Assembly (NCBI GenBank): GCA_003167015.1 | Contig: PMUF01000510.1 | Span: 1-27,399, forward strand | Reading direction: 5' to 3' | Source: Chitinophagaceae bacterium | GTDB taxonomy: Bacteria; Bacteroidota; Bacteroidia; Chitinophagales; Chitinophagaceae | DNA length: 27,399 bases | Part shown: positions 1-7,451 of the stretch, in pieces | Layout: every line of letters begins with the position of its first letter | How positions within the stretch are numbered: the stretch's first letter is position 1 | The notes under the pieces: model-generated | The model's input: the letters and a program-made list of their open reading frames with translations, nothing else | Told to the model about the DNA's origin: nothing | The model's database searches: none | Made by a program: the position numbers and the translations under genes

Positions 1-1011
1 GTGAAATTACTGGACAACGACAATGTCCTGCAGCAGAATGCCGTCGGCGTCCTTGGCGTCAACCTCTTGTACGCCTGCTTTTACTACCATACCCACCCTA
101 ATATTTTTTTACTATCCCTGATGGACAATTTGTCGAAAGATGCTATTCAAATCGACATGATCCGTTTTGAGGGGCCTGACTTCAGCAAGGTAGATAACAG
201 GCTGATGAGCCTGCATCTCGTCAAATACGGCTTTACCGACGCGGCGCTTTTCGGCCCAGACGGCAAGAACATGCAGCCTTCAGAGGTGCTGTACAAGAAG
301 CATATCGTCGTGATACGCGGTCGTTTCCGCCCTGTCATAAATGTCCATTTGGATATGCTGAATACGGGCGTCCGACAATTTTTGCAGGAGCCTGATGTGG
401 ACAAGGACCAGGTCGTGGTGATTGCAGAATTGACCTTGCAGGCCCTGAAAGAAAGAGATGCCGATCCGACTGCCGAGATCGATGAGAAAGACTTTCTCGA
501 CCGGGTGGATATTCTTTGCGCGCTGGGACAGACGGTCCTGATCTCCGATTTCCATGAGTACTACAAACTGGTGGCTTATTTATCGAAGATCACCAAACTG
601 AAAATGGGTGTGGTGCTGGGCTATCCCAACCTGGAATATATCTTTTCGGAAGAACATTACAAGGACCTGCCCGGAGGCATCCTGGAATCCTTTGCGACCC
701 TGTTCAGCCGGAAGGTAAAGCTCTTTATTTATCCTACTTTACGCAATGGCATCATTTATAATTGCCTGCGATTTAATCCTCCCTCTCATCTCGTAGACCT
801 CTATCGTTACCTGATCGCCAATAACAAGATCGAGGATATCCATCACTATAAGGAGAGCAATCTGCAGATCCAGACCGATAAGGTGCTGCAACTGATCAAG
901 CAAGGAGCGGAGGGATGGGAGGAATACGTTCCGGCTGAAGTGGCAGCCATGATAAAGGACAGGTGTTTGTTCGGGTTCGTCTGCGAAACAAAACCGGCGG
1001 AGCGGAAATAG
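1..1011 (+). CDS. Conserved Bacteroidota protein of unknown function (5' partial)
   Basis: The frame is open from the first base to TAG at 1009-1011 (336 residues). The GTG at position 1 is probably an internal valine codon, so the true start lies outside the window. The visible part is soluble in character, with no signal peptide and no convincing membrane helix. It begins with a glycine/asparagine-rich hydrophobic segment (VGVLGVNLLYACFYY, about residues 15-29). A basic stretch RGRFRPV follows at about 106-112, then an alternating alpha/beta-looking region. I vaguely associate this architecture with a cytosolic Bacteroidota family that databases label inconsistently, sometimes as a nicotinate-nucleotide adenylyltransferase-like protein. 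I see no diagnostic nucleotidyltransferase motif here, so no function is assigned. The gene converges with the DUF3108 gene, 27 bp away. That it is a real gene is secure; its identity is not. Confidence 0.75.
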   Translation: MKLLDNDNVLQQNAVGVLGVNLLYACFYYHTHPNIFLLSLMDNLSKDAIQIDMIRFEGPDFSKVDNRLMSLHLVKYGFTDAALFGPDGKNMQPSEVLYKKHIVVIRGRFRPVINVHLDMLNTGVRQFLQEPDVDKDQVVVIAELTLQALKERDADPTAEIDEKDFLDRVDILCALGQTVLISDFHEYYKLVAYLSKITKLKMGVVLGYPNLEYIFSEEHYKDLPGGILESFATLFSRKVKLFIYPTLRNGIIYNCLRFNPPSHLVDLYRYLIANNKIEDIHHYKESNLQIQTDKVLQLIKQGAEGWEEYVPAEVAAMIKDRCLFGFVCETKPAERK

Positions 1012-1038
1012 GTTGGCATTGCCGCCGGCCATGACGGA

Positions 1039-1884
1039 TTACAGATCGACCTGTGAAGACAGCGGGTAACGCAGATTGTGGCAATCGGTCATATCCACAG
1101 ATACCTTGCCGACAGTGATGGGGCTTTGGATCCGGACAGCGATGTGATTGGGATCGTCGGTAACCCATACCGTCATTTTTTCCCCACCTTCAAACATAGT
1201 TCCTTTGACTAGCAGGGGCTTGAACTTAAATGTGCGGAATTTTCCATATTTGGTGCGGATGGTCTCCCTTCCAAGGTACCTTATATAGATAGGATATACC
1301 CGGCGATCCAGGAACATGTCAAAGGGTATCCTGTCGTTGGGCTTGTATTGACCGAAATCGATATTCCGGGCATAGAAGATGGCACTGAGGACATCCTGGA
1401 TACAAGTGGGCACCTGGTAAGTACCCGTATTAGTGATCGCGGTATTGGTGGCTTTATAGAAGGAGACATTTTCGACCGTCTTATAGCCGCCTTCGCTGAC
1501 ATTGCGAATGAACTTATAGGGTTGGAGGGTACTGGTGTCAATGTATGTCTCGTACTTATCCCTTACCTTGAACAACATGTCGTGATAGCTTTTCCCTTCG
1601 GCGACGACATGGTACACATCTTTCCCCATCAATTTTTCAAGGTCGGTTTTGAAGGTAGCCTCTCCGCCGGACAGGGAAACGCCCGCTAACACGTATGATA
1701 CTTTGTAAGTGAGACTTTCGCCTGCCTTGAAGGCTGTATTGCGGATGCTGCCGCAGAATTCACTGTCCACCGGACCGGGCCCATGCCACGCGCTGACATC
1801 GGGTTCTCCTCCCCGGACGTTCCATATCATTAAAGGCGAGGCCAACGTCAGCAGTAGGATAAAGACCGGGATAAAGACTTTCAT
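1039..1884 (-). CDS. DUF3108 domain-containing exported protein
   Basis: The protein has 281 residues from the ATG at 1884. It starts MKVFIPVFILLLTLASP, a signal peptide or N-terminal anchor. The mature part matches DUF3108: FKAGESLTYKVSY near the start, then KDVYHVVAEGKSYHDMLFKVRDKYETYID, then YPIYIRYLGRETIRTKYGKFRTFKFKP, and finally VWVTDDPNHIAVRI. DUF3108 proteins are periplasmic or envelope proteins of unknown biochemical role, predicted to be beta-rich. An in-frame ATG at 1920 would add 12 residues (MRKGQILLNKPG) before the hydrophobic stretch. I prefer 1884 because a -7 box lies immediately upstream of 1920, which would place the transcription start inside the longer reading. The gene is divergent from the SDR gene at 2112 and convergent with the partial gene at 1-1011. 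Confidence 0.85.
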   Translation of the reverse strand: MKVFIPVFILLLTLASPLMIWNVRGGEPDVSAWHGPGPVDSEFCGSIRNTAFKAGESLTYKVSYVLAGVSLSGGEATFKTDLEKLMGKDVYHVVAEGKSYHDMLFKVRDKYETYIDTSTLQPYKFIRNVSEGGYKTVENVSFYKATNTAITNTGTYQVPTCIQDVLSAIFYARNIDFGQYKPNDRIPFDMFLDRRVYPIYIRYLGRETIRTKYGKFRTFKFKPLLVKGTMFEGGEKMTVWVTDDPNHIAVRIQSPITVGKVSVDMTDCHNLRYPLSSQVDL

Positions 1885-1921
1885 GCCAGGTTTATTTAGT
1901 AAGATCTGTCCTTTTCTCATT

Positions 1922-1929
1922 CAAAGGTA
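1922..1929 (-). promoter_or_regulatory. Candidate -7 box for the DUF3108 gene
   Basis: On the minus strand this reads TACCTTTG, an exact match to the Bacteroidota -7 consensus TAnnTTTG. I see no convincing -33 element at 19-23 bp. It lies 38 bp upstream of the ATG at 1884, a normal leader length, but touches the alternative ATG at 1920. Confidence 0.45.
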
Positions 1930-2008
1930 GGTGCAAAATCCGCACCATGATCGGCCGCAGGGTGTCAGGAGCGGTTGCGCCGGGTGAAAGATTCCTTAAA
2001 AATTATGC

Positions 2009-2022
2009 GGAACGCTCGTTCC
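2009..2022. promoter_or_regulatory. Palindromic operator 1 upstream of the SDR gene
   Basis: GGAACG-CT-CGTTCC is a perfect 6+2+6 inverted repeat. It occupies the -33 region of the promoter whose -7 box is at 2031-2038. The second palindrome, at 2040-2053, is centred 31 bp away, about three helical turns. The TetR gene one position downstream (2933) is the obvious candidate binder; that link is inferred. Confidence 0.6.
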
Positions 2023-2030
2023 AGATAATA

Positions 2031-2038
2031 TATCTTTG
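2031..2038 (+). promoter_or_regulatory. Candidate -7 box of the SDR promoter
   Basis: TATCTTTG matches TAnnTTTG exactly. It sits between two palindromes, so a bound repressor would cover both sides of the polymerase site. Predicted transcription would start around 2045, inside the second palindrome, giving a leader of about 65 nt to the ATG at 2112. No clear TTG-type -33 box is visible; its expected place is filled by the first palindrome. Confidence 0.6.
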
Positions 2039-2039
2039 C

Positions 2040-2060
2040 GGAACGTTCATTCCGGAATGA
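2040..2060. promoter_or_regulatory. Palindromic operator 2 upstream of the SDR gene
   Basis: GGAACG-TT-CATTCC (2040-2053) is the same palindrome as at 2009-2022 with one mismatch. It overlaps a second perfect palindrome, CATTCCGGAATG (2049-2060). It covers the predicted transcription start of the SDR gene, a typical repressor position. Confidence 0.55.
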
Positions 2061-2111
2061 AAAGGCTTCAAAAAAAATTTATCACCAACAGACAGTAAAT
2101 CATTAGCAGAT

Positions 2112-2873
2112 ATGAGTAGATTATCAAACAAGGTTGCCGTCATTACTGGCGGCAATAGCGGCATCGGATTGGCCACGGCGCGGGAATTTATCGCCCGGGG
2201 AGCGAAAGTTATCATCACCGGACGTAAGCAGGCGGCCGTCGACGAGGCGGTGCGTGAACTGGGTGGCGGAGTCGTGGGTGTGTTGGCAGATACCGCCAAC
2301 CTGCAACATACCGACGCCCTCGTAGCAAAAGTGAAGGATCTATATGGCAGGGTAGATGTACTCTTCATCAATGCAGGCGTAGGCAGCTTCTTTCCGGTCG
2401 AGACCGCTACGGAAGAGCAGTTCGATCATGTCATGAGCATCAACTACAAGGGCGCCTATTTCACTCTCAGCAAGTTCATTCCTTTGCTGACGGAAGGTGC
2501 GTCCGTCATCCTTCTGTCCTCCATCAATGCCTTCACTGGCATGGCCAACACTTCCGTTTACGGAGGTAGTAAGGCGGCCCTGAATTCCCTTGCCAAAGTG
2601 GCTTCTACCGAACTGGCGCCGAGAAAGATCCGGGTAAACTCCGTCAGCCCCGGCCCCATCGAAACGCCTATCGCGAGCAAACTTGGGCTGGACAAGGCTA
2701 CCCTCGAAGGGTTCATGGGCGCGATCCGTACCAGTGTTCCCCTCAAGCGAATCGGCACGGCGGGAGAAGTGGCTAATCTGGTGGCCTTCCTGGCCAGTGA
2801 TGATGCAGCGTTCATTACAGGTACCGATTATGTCATCGATGGTGGGGTGAACGTCAATACGGTCATGAACTAG
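2112..2873 (+). CDS. SDR family oxidoreductase (classical type)
   Basis: This is a 253-residue classical short-chain dehydrogenase/reductase, a full-length NAD(P)-dependent cytoplasmic enzyme. Visible motifs are the cofactor-binding TGGNSGIG (12-19), NAG (87-89), catalytic Asn111, Ser136/137 and Tyr150-x-x-x-Lys154. PG at 180-181 and the C-terminal FITGTDYVIDGG also fit. TGR at 36-38 at the end of beta-2 is compatible with NADP preference. The substrate cannot be read from sequence. The start at 2112 is supported by the good promoter about 75 bp upstream and by the standard spacing of the glycine motif. Two palindromes bracket that promoter, and a TetR repressor gene follows 59 bp downstream on the same strand, so a TetR-controlled, electrophile- or xenobiotic-responsive oxidoreductase is the likely role (inference). 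Confidence 0.93.
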   Translation: MSRLSNKVAVITGGNSGIGLATAREFIARGAKVIITGRKQAAVDEAVRELGGGVVGVLADTANLQHTDALVAKVKDLYGRVDVLFINAGVGSFFPVETATEEQFDHVMSINYKGAYFTLSKFIPLLTEGASVILLSSINAFTGMANTSVYGGSKAALNSLAKVASTELAPRKIRVNSVSPGPIETPIASKLGLDKATLEGFMGAIRTSVPLKRIGTAGEVANLVAFLASDDAAFITGTDYVIDGGVNVNTVMN

Positions 2874-2897
2874 CGTCTACAAGTCTTATTAATTGAA

Positions 2898-2905
2898 TAC
2901 CTTTG
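2898..2905 (+). promoter_or_regulatory. Candidate -7 box of the TetR gene
   Basis: TACCTTTG matches TAnnTTTG exactly and lies 27 bp before the ATG at 2933. It suggests the repressor has its own promoter in addition to read-through from the SDR gene. No palindrome like those at 2009 and 2040 is seen here, so autoregulation is not evident at this box. Confidence 0.45.
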
Positions 2906-2932
2906 CAGCGCAACCTGCAAAGGTTTTTTGCT

Positions 2933-3520
2933 ATGGCACGTACAAAGGAATTCGATACTGATGAGATCCTGGGCAAGGCGATCGACCTGTTCCGGGACAA
3001 AGGTTACAATGGCTGCTCGATGCAGGACGTTGTGGATGGGCTTGGGCTCAGCCGGTCGAGTATTTACGAAACCTGGGGTGACAAGCGGCAACTCTTCCTG
3101 GAGGCCTTGAAAAAATACCTGCGCGAAGGGATGGAGGTTCTGAAAGAGGACATCAATAAAGCCACCGATATGCGGCAAGGCCTGACGAAGGTCTTCGAAT
3201 CCATTCTGCCTTGCAGCCCGGAAGATCCTTTGCAAAAGGGCTGTTTCCTGGTGAACAGCGTCGTCGAGCTGGTTGTTCATGATCCCGAAATTGCTGAAAT
3301 GGTCAGAGCTAACCGGGAAGAGGTGGAAGAGATCCTGAGTAAAGCTATCAGAAAAGGACAGGCCGCCGGGCAGTTCTCCTCGTCGCTGGATCCCCTTTCG
3401 ATTGCGCGTTTCTTCTACACCAGCCTTTCCGGCATCCGTGTGACTGCCCGGTCCGGCGCTGACCGTAAGACACTGGAGGATATCATTCGCGTATCGCTCT
3501 CCGTGTTAAAAACACCATAA
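2933..3520 (+). CDS. TetR/AcrR family transcriptional regulator
   Basis: The protein has 195 residues from ATG 2933. The open frame extends further upstream, but MARTKEF is the usual beginning of this group and a -7 box sits just before it. The N-terminal TetR helix-turn-helix is clear: LGKAIDLFRDKGYNGCSMQDVVDGLGLSRSSIYETWGDKRQLF (about residues 12-55). The C-terminal half is a helical ligand-binding and dimerisation domain with a PLQKGCFLVNS segment, as in the TetR_C_16/NemR-like subgroup. It probably represses the upstream SDR gene through the palindromes at 2009-2060. It ends one base before the stop codon of the convergent MFS gene. The effector is unknown; the single Cys in QKGCFLV is a place to look for electrophile sensing, though Cys residues here are not proof of that. 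Confidence 0.92.
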   Translation: MARTKEFDTDEILGKAIDLFRDKGYNGCSMQDVVDGLGLSRSSIYETWGDKRQLFLEALKKYLREGMEVLKEDINKATDMRQGLTKVFESILPCSPEDPLQKGCFLVNSVVELVVHDPEIAEMVRANREEVEEILSKAIRKGQAAGQFSSSLDPLSIARFFYTSLSGIRVTARSGADRKTLEDIIRVSLSVLKTP

Positions 3521-3521
3521 G

Positions 3522-4811
3522 TTAAGCCGCGGGTTTATTTTCTTTCATCGAAGATCTGGCGGCTATCAAGGCTACGAAGGTGATGGCTGCAGCAATGGAA
3601 AGATAATAGCCTACATAGGACAGCCCGTAACTCTTTGCCAGCGTGGTGGCCAGGTAAGGAGTCAACGATGCCCCCAGAATGCCCGCCAGCGTGAAGGCCA
3701 GCGACGATCCCGTATAGCGGACAGCTGCCGGAAAGATTTCAGCAAGAGCTGTTCCGAGGGGTCCATACGTCAGGCCCATTAAAAACATACCCAGGACCAG
3801 GAATAAAACTGTCACGCCCCAATTCCCCGGGATGAACAAGGGCGAAAAAAACAGACCGAATAGAAAAATACCCACAGTAGCCCAGATCAATATTCTTCCA
3901 CGACCATACCGGTCGGCCAAAGCCGCAGATATCGGAATGCCGAACCCGAAGAACAATACGGAGACCAGTTGGGCAATGAGAAAACCCGTCCGGGGATAAT
4001 GCAAAGCCGAGGTACCCCAACTGAGCGTGAACACCGTCATCAGATAAAACAGTAAGAACGTTGTAATGGCAGCCATGGTGCCCAGTACAATTGCCCGCGT
4101 ATTTTTGACGAAGACATCGATCACGGGCACTTTTACCCGTGCATTGTTTTTGACGACCCGGACAAAATCGGGCGTTTCGGTTATCTTTAACCGAACATAG
4201 AGACCTACCCAAACCAGGATGGCGCTCGCCACAAAAGGGATACGCCAGCCATACTGAAAGAACTGCTGGTCAGTCATGGTATTGGACAGCAAAAGAAAGG
4301 TGCCGCTGGAAAGAAAAAGCCCGATGGGCGCTCCTAATTGCGGAAACATCCCGTACCATGCCTTTTTACCGGGTGGAGCGTTTTCCGTCGCCAGCAGGAC
4401 GGCGCCACCCCATTCGCCGCCCAATCCCAGCCCCTGGCCGAACCGGAACAGGCAGAGCAGGATAGGTGCAGCAACGCCAATCGTCCCGTAGGTGGGGAGG
4501 AGACCGATGGCCACCGTCGAGGGCCCCATGGTCATTAATGCGGCAACGAGGGTAGTTTTACGACCCTTGCGATCACCAAAATGTCCGAATAATGCCGCCC
4601 CCAGCGGCCTGGCAAAAAAGGCCAGCGCAAATGTCGCCAAAGATTGAAGGGTGGCGGAAGTAGGATCTGCCGATGGAAAAAAGAGTTTCGGAAACACCAG
4701 CACTGCCGCGGTGGCATAGATGTAAAAATCAAAGAATTCGATAGTCGTTCCTGCCAGGCTGGCCAAAAGTATCCGGGAAGTAGAATTCCGGGGAGTATTG
4801 ATCTGACTCAT
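3522..4811 (-). CDS. MFS transporter, metabolite:H+ symporter (MHS) type
   Basis: This is a 429-residue, 12-helix major facilitator superfamily permease of the inner membrane. The opening LLASLAGTTIEFFDFYIY is characteristic of the MHS subgroup (ProP/ShiA/KgtP relatives). The loop 2-3 signature GHFGDRKGRKTT falls at about residues 76-87, RFGQGLGLGGEWGGAV in helix 4 is also typical, and ADRYGRGR repeats the loop signature in the second half. Such proteins usually import organic acids, betaines or shikimate-like compounds with protons; the substrate cannot be assigned. The gene points away from the NTF2-like/SDR operon at 4884 and shares a 72-bp intergenic region with it. A TATGTTTG box sits only 5 bp from the start codon. 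Tail-to-tail with the TetR gene. Confidence 0.92.
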   Translation of the reverse strand: MSQINTPRNSTSRILLASLAGTTIEFFDFYIYATAAVLVFPKLFFPSADPTSATLQSLATFALAFFARPLGAALFGHFGDRKGRKTTLVAALMTMGPSTVAIGLLPTYGTIGVAAPILLCLFRFGQGLGLGGEWGGAVLLATENAPPGKKAWYGMFPQLGAPIGLFLSSGTFLLLSNTMTDQQFFQYGWRIPFVASAILVWVGLYVRLKITETPDFVRVVKNNARVKVPVIDVFVKNTRAIVLGTMAAITTFLLFYLMTVFTLSWGTSALHYPRTGFLIAQLVSVLFFGFGIPISAALADRYGRGRILIWATVGIFLFGLFFSPLFIPGNWGVTVLFLVLGMFLMGLTYGPLGTALAEIFPAAVRYTGSSLAFTLAGILGASLTPYLATTLAKSYGLSYVGYYLSIAAAITFVALIAARSSMKENKPAA

Positions 4812-4815
4812 GCCC

Positions 4816-4839
4816 CAAACATATTACATTCCGGCGAAT
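4816..4839. promoter_or_regulatory. Candidate -7 box and CATTCCGG element between divergent genes
   Basis: On the minus strand, 4823 down to 4816 reads TATGTTTG, matching the TAnnTTTG consensus, but it is so close to the ATG at 4811 that the MFS message would be nearly leaderless. Immediately beside it, CATTCCGGCGAAT (4827-4839) resembles the CATTCCGGAATG palindrome in the SDR promoter. The -7 box is moderate; the regulatory link is speculative. Confidence 0.3.
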
Positions 4840-4883
4840 ACCGATTTCGATTTTTTTTGGATAGATTAGTCAAAATAAACGTC

Positions 4884-5729
4884 ATGGATACGCAAACCAT
4901 CATTGAAAAAGTACAAGACATTTTTATCGGCGCCGATCAACGGGACTGGGATCGTTGCCGGAACGCCTTCGCCGACACTGTACGCCTGGATTATACGTCC
5001 CTGGCTGGCGGAGAACCGGCTGATCTGGCCGCTGACATCATTATCGGCAACTGGAAAGGGTTTCTACCCCGCTTCAAGGCCACCCATCACCAATTAGGTA
5101 ATTTCGTCGTCCGGGAAAAGGAGAATGCCGCCGAAGTCTATTTTTACGGAACGGCTACCCACTATAGCCCCCAGTCCGACGGCCGGAATATCTGGACGGT
5201 AGTGGGCACCTATGAGACGAAACTGGAAAGAAAATCGGGCGAATGGAAGGTGACGGCTCTGAAACTCAACCTGTCCTATGTCGACGGCAACACGGAACTG
5301 CCCGCGCTCGTTATGCAGCCTGCCGTCGCCAGGACCAATAAGGAGGTCGTCGATAGTTTTTTTGCCGCCCTGGAAACGCAGGATTTCGATCGGCTGAAAG
5401 AAATATTTGCGCCCCATGGCCGCCAACTGAACCCCTATATACCGGAAGGGTTTCCGCAGAGTTTCGATGGCGCGGAAGGGATCTACCGCCAATACAGTTC
5501 TTTACCGCAGAACTTCGGGCAGATGAAATTCCCCCGGACTTTGTATACTACAGAAGACCCGAACGTAGTATTCGCCCGATTCAGTGGAGAGATCGAGATC
5601 AAGGCCGGCGGGAAATATGAAAATGACTATATTGGCATCTTTCGCCTGGAGAATGGGCAGATTGTTGAATACACGGAATACTTCAATCCCATCGTGATGG
5701 CAAGGGCGTTCGGGATCTCACTGAAATAA
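4884..5729 (+). CDS. Tandem NTF2/SnoaL-like domain protein
   Basis: The protein has 281 residues from ATG 4884; the frame stays open upstream through the MFS gene start, which I treat as a shadow. Two NTF2-like cone folds are joined. Domain 1 (about 3-135) has IIEKVQDIFIGADQRDW, then ATHHQLGNF and WKVTALKL, as in SnoaL_4-type proteins. Domain 2 (about 150-280) has NKEVVDSFFAALETQDFDRLKEIFAPHG and ends FRLENGQIVEYTEYFNPIVMARAFG, as in PhzA/B- or ketosteroid-isomerase-like proteins. Single SnoaL-like domains are typically about 130 residues, so this is a natural fusion. Members act as small-molecule isomerases, cyclases or hydratases, or are non-catalytic. It is followed 11 bp later by an SDR-like gene on the same strand, so the two are probably co-transcribed and may act on one substrate. 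Confidence 0.85.
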   Translation: MDTQTIIEKVQDIFIGADQRDWDRCRNAFADTVRLDYTSLAGGEPADLAADIIIGNWKGFLPRFKATHHQLGNFVVREKENAAEVYFYGTATHYSPQSDGRNIWTVVGTYETKLERKSGEWKVTALKLNLSYVDGNTELPALVMQPAVARTNKEVVDSFFAALETQDFDRLKEIFAPHGRQLNPYIPEGFPQSFDGAEGIYRQYSSLPQNFGQMKFPRTLYTTEDPNVVFARFSGEIEIKAGGKYENDYIGIFRLENGQIVEYTEYFNPIVMARAFGISLK

Positions 5730-5740
5730 CTTAAAATTGT

Positions 5741-6574
5741 ATGATGTTACTTCAAAACAAAAATGCCGTTGTATATGGAGCCGGCGGCTCGTTGGGAGGA
5801 GCAGTGGCCAAAGCGCTGGCCGGCGCCGGCGCCAGGGTATTCCTGACCGGTCATCGCCTCCCTTCCGTTCAAAAAATCGCTGATGAGATCCTTGCCACCC
5901 GGGGAACCGTGGAGGTCGACGAGGTGGATGCATTCAATGAAGACGCCATTCACGCGCATCTGGAACGGGTCGTGCAAAAAGCAGGTAAAGTCGATATATC
6001 TTTTAATGCCGTAGGGGTCGATGTAGTGCAAAACATTCCCCTGACCGATATCGCGCTGGATGATTTTGTCCGCCCCGTCACCCTGACCATGCAAACCCGG
6101 TTCCTGACTGCCATAGCCGCAGGCAAGGTCATGATGCGGCAGGGTTCGGGCGTCATCCTGTTTCTTACGGCGACACCCGGCGGCATAGGGTACCCTTTTA
6201 CGGGCGGCTTTGCGCCGGCATGCTGCGCCGTAGAAGCCTTGTCGAGAAACCTGGCCATCGAGCTAGGCGTCTATGGCATCCGGGTAGTGACGATCCGGTC
6301 TGGCGGTTCACCGGATTCCAAGGTATTTAAAGACGCCATCGACAGTAACCCTGCCGGTATGGAACCCATCATCCGAATGATGAAGGCAGATACGGCGCTG
6401 AAGCAGATGCCCCTGATGGCCGATATCGCCAATACGGCAGTATTCCTGGCGTCCGATATGGCGGGCAAAATAACCGGCGTCACCGTGGATGTAACAGCAG
6501 GCACAACGGCAGGATTAAATTATAAGGTGCAGTCGGCGGAGGAGCGCTTTCCAACTTTCGGTCAGGAAAAATGA
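5741..6574 (+). CDS. SDR-fold protein lacking the YxxxK catalytic pair
   Basis: The 277-residue protein has an SDR Rossmann fold. The dinucleotide loop is present as GAGGSLGG (13-20), NAVG (89-92) replaces NAG, and the C-terminal MADIANTAVFLASDMAGKITGVTVDV is standard SDR. Aligning CAVEALSRNLA with the usual KAAVEALTRSLA places Phe157 where the catalytic Tyr should be and Cys161 where the Lys should be; the Ser position reads Thr143/Thr145. The classical hydride-transfer mechanism is therefore not supported, and it may be a cofactor-binding pseudoenzyme, a partner of the NTF2-like protein, or an enzyme of different chemistry. It starts 11 bp after the NTF2-like gene, and its TGA overlaps the ATG of the next gene in an ATGA. 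Fold certain; activity uncertain. Confidence 0.88.
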   Translation: MMLLQNKNAVVYGAGGSLGGAVAKALAGAGARVFLTGHRLPSVQKIADEILATRGTVEVDEVDAFNEDAIHAHLERVVQKAGKVDISFNAVGVDVVQNIPLTDIALDDFVRPVTLTMQTRFLTAIAAGKVMMRQGSGVILFLTATPGGIGYPFTGGFAPACCAVEALSRNLAIELGVYGIRVVTIRSGGSPDSKVFKDAIDSNPAGMEPIIRMMKADTALKQMPLMADIANTAVFLASDMAGKITGVTVDVTAGTTAGLNYKVQSAEERFPTFGQEK

Positions 6575-7438
6575 GTAAAGACCATTCCCATTCTTGAAAT
6601 ACAATCATATATCGAATCCATAGAGCGCGATTTTTCCCTCTTCGAAGAGAGACAATTTGCCCGCCGTACCGAGGTAATAGACTTCATTGAGTCACATGTC
6701 CCGGGACATCTGCCATCCCGGGCTGAAGAGGTGAAGTCAGCACTGGAACGAATTGATGTCAACCTGTTCCGGAGACTTCGGGCAACGATCAGACAGGAGG
6801 GATTGACCGGTGCCGCTTTAAAAAATTGGGTGGCAGAATACGTAGGCCTTGAGGCAGATGATAATGACAACTGCGACGATCCGGGATATGATAGCCTTGA
6901 CATCTTTATCAACAGGTTATTCTTCTTTGAGACCATACCACAACAGACCAAAGACCTGGAGCCGGAAATGGTATATTATCAGAAAACCCCGGCCAGAGCC
7001 GTTTTCGACCTTGTTGAGTCATCTCATTTGACCACGGCAGATGTCTTTGTCGATATAGGCAGCGGTTTGGGGCAGGTAGCTTTCCTGGTGCATCTGCTGG
7101 CCGGGATCACCGCTCGGGGGATAGAGTTCGATCCGGCTTTTTGCGATTATACCAGGGCATGTGCTGCGGAACTGCATTTATCCCATGTGACCTTTATCAA
7201 TCGTGACGCACGACAGGCAGACTATTCCGAGGGGACAGTATTTTTTATGTTTACACCCTTCAGGGGGGCTATGCTCCGGGAGGTCTTAGCGCTTTTACAG
7301 AGAGAATCATTACGGAGAAGAATCAAAATAATCACTTATGGGCCTTGCACTGCCGAGGTCACCGGACAAAGCTGGCTGGAAAGGCTAACCCCGGAGGAGG
7401 ATAGCTGCTATAAGTCCGCTTTTTTTCGCAGTCTCTAA
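6571..7438 (+). CDS. SAM-dependent methyltransferase, DOT1-like motif, start disrupted by apparent frameshift
   Basis: The class I methyltransferase core is clear downstream of 6731: DVFVDIGSGLGQVAFLVHLL (motif I), GIEFDP (acidic end of beta-2), FINRDARQADY, then FFMFTPF. The DxGSGxGQV form of motif I resembles DOT1-type enzymes. GTG 6731 would be the first usual start in this frame, but protein-like coding continues upstream to 6575, with residues such as IPILEIQSYIESIERDFSLFEERQFARR. The ATG at 6571, coupled to the SDR stop as ATGA, is in a different frame and hits TGA after eight codons. Deleting one base near 6580 joins MSK to TIPILEIQ, giving about 288 residues. This is either a recent frameshift, a sequencing error, or use of a non-standard start. 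Last gene of the 4884 operon. The target is unknown. Confidence 0.75.
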
Positions 7439-7451
7439 AATCAGATCCCGG

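Noticed and set aside
1348..1689. Plus-strand open frame opposite the DUF3108 gene
   Set aside because: Shadow of a gene with recognisable DUF3108 segments.
6731..7438. GTG 6731 as the methyltransferase start
   Set aside because: Protein-like coding in the same frame continues 52 codons upstream to 6575, and the gene is coupled by ATGA to the SDR stop, so the GTG start would cut off real sequence. It remains a fallback if the upstream part is not translated.
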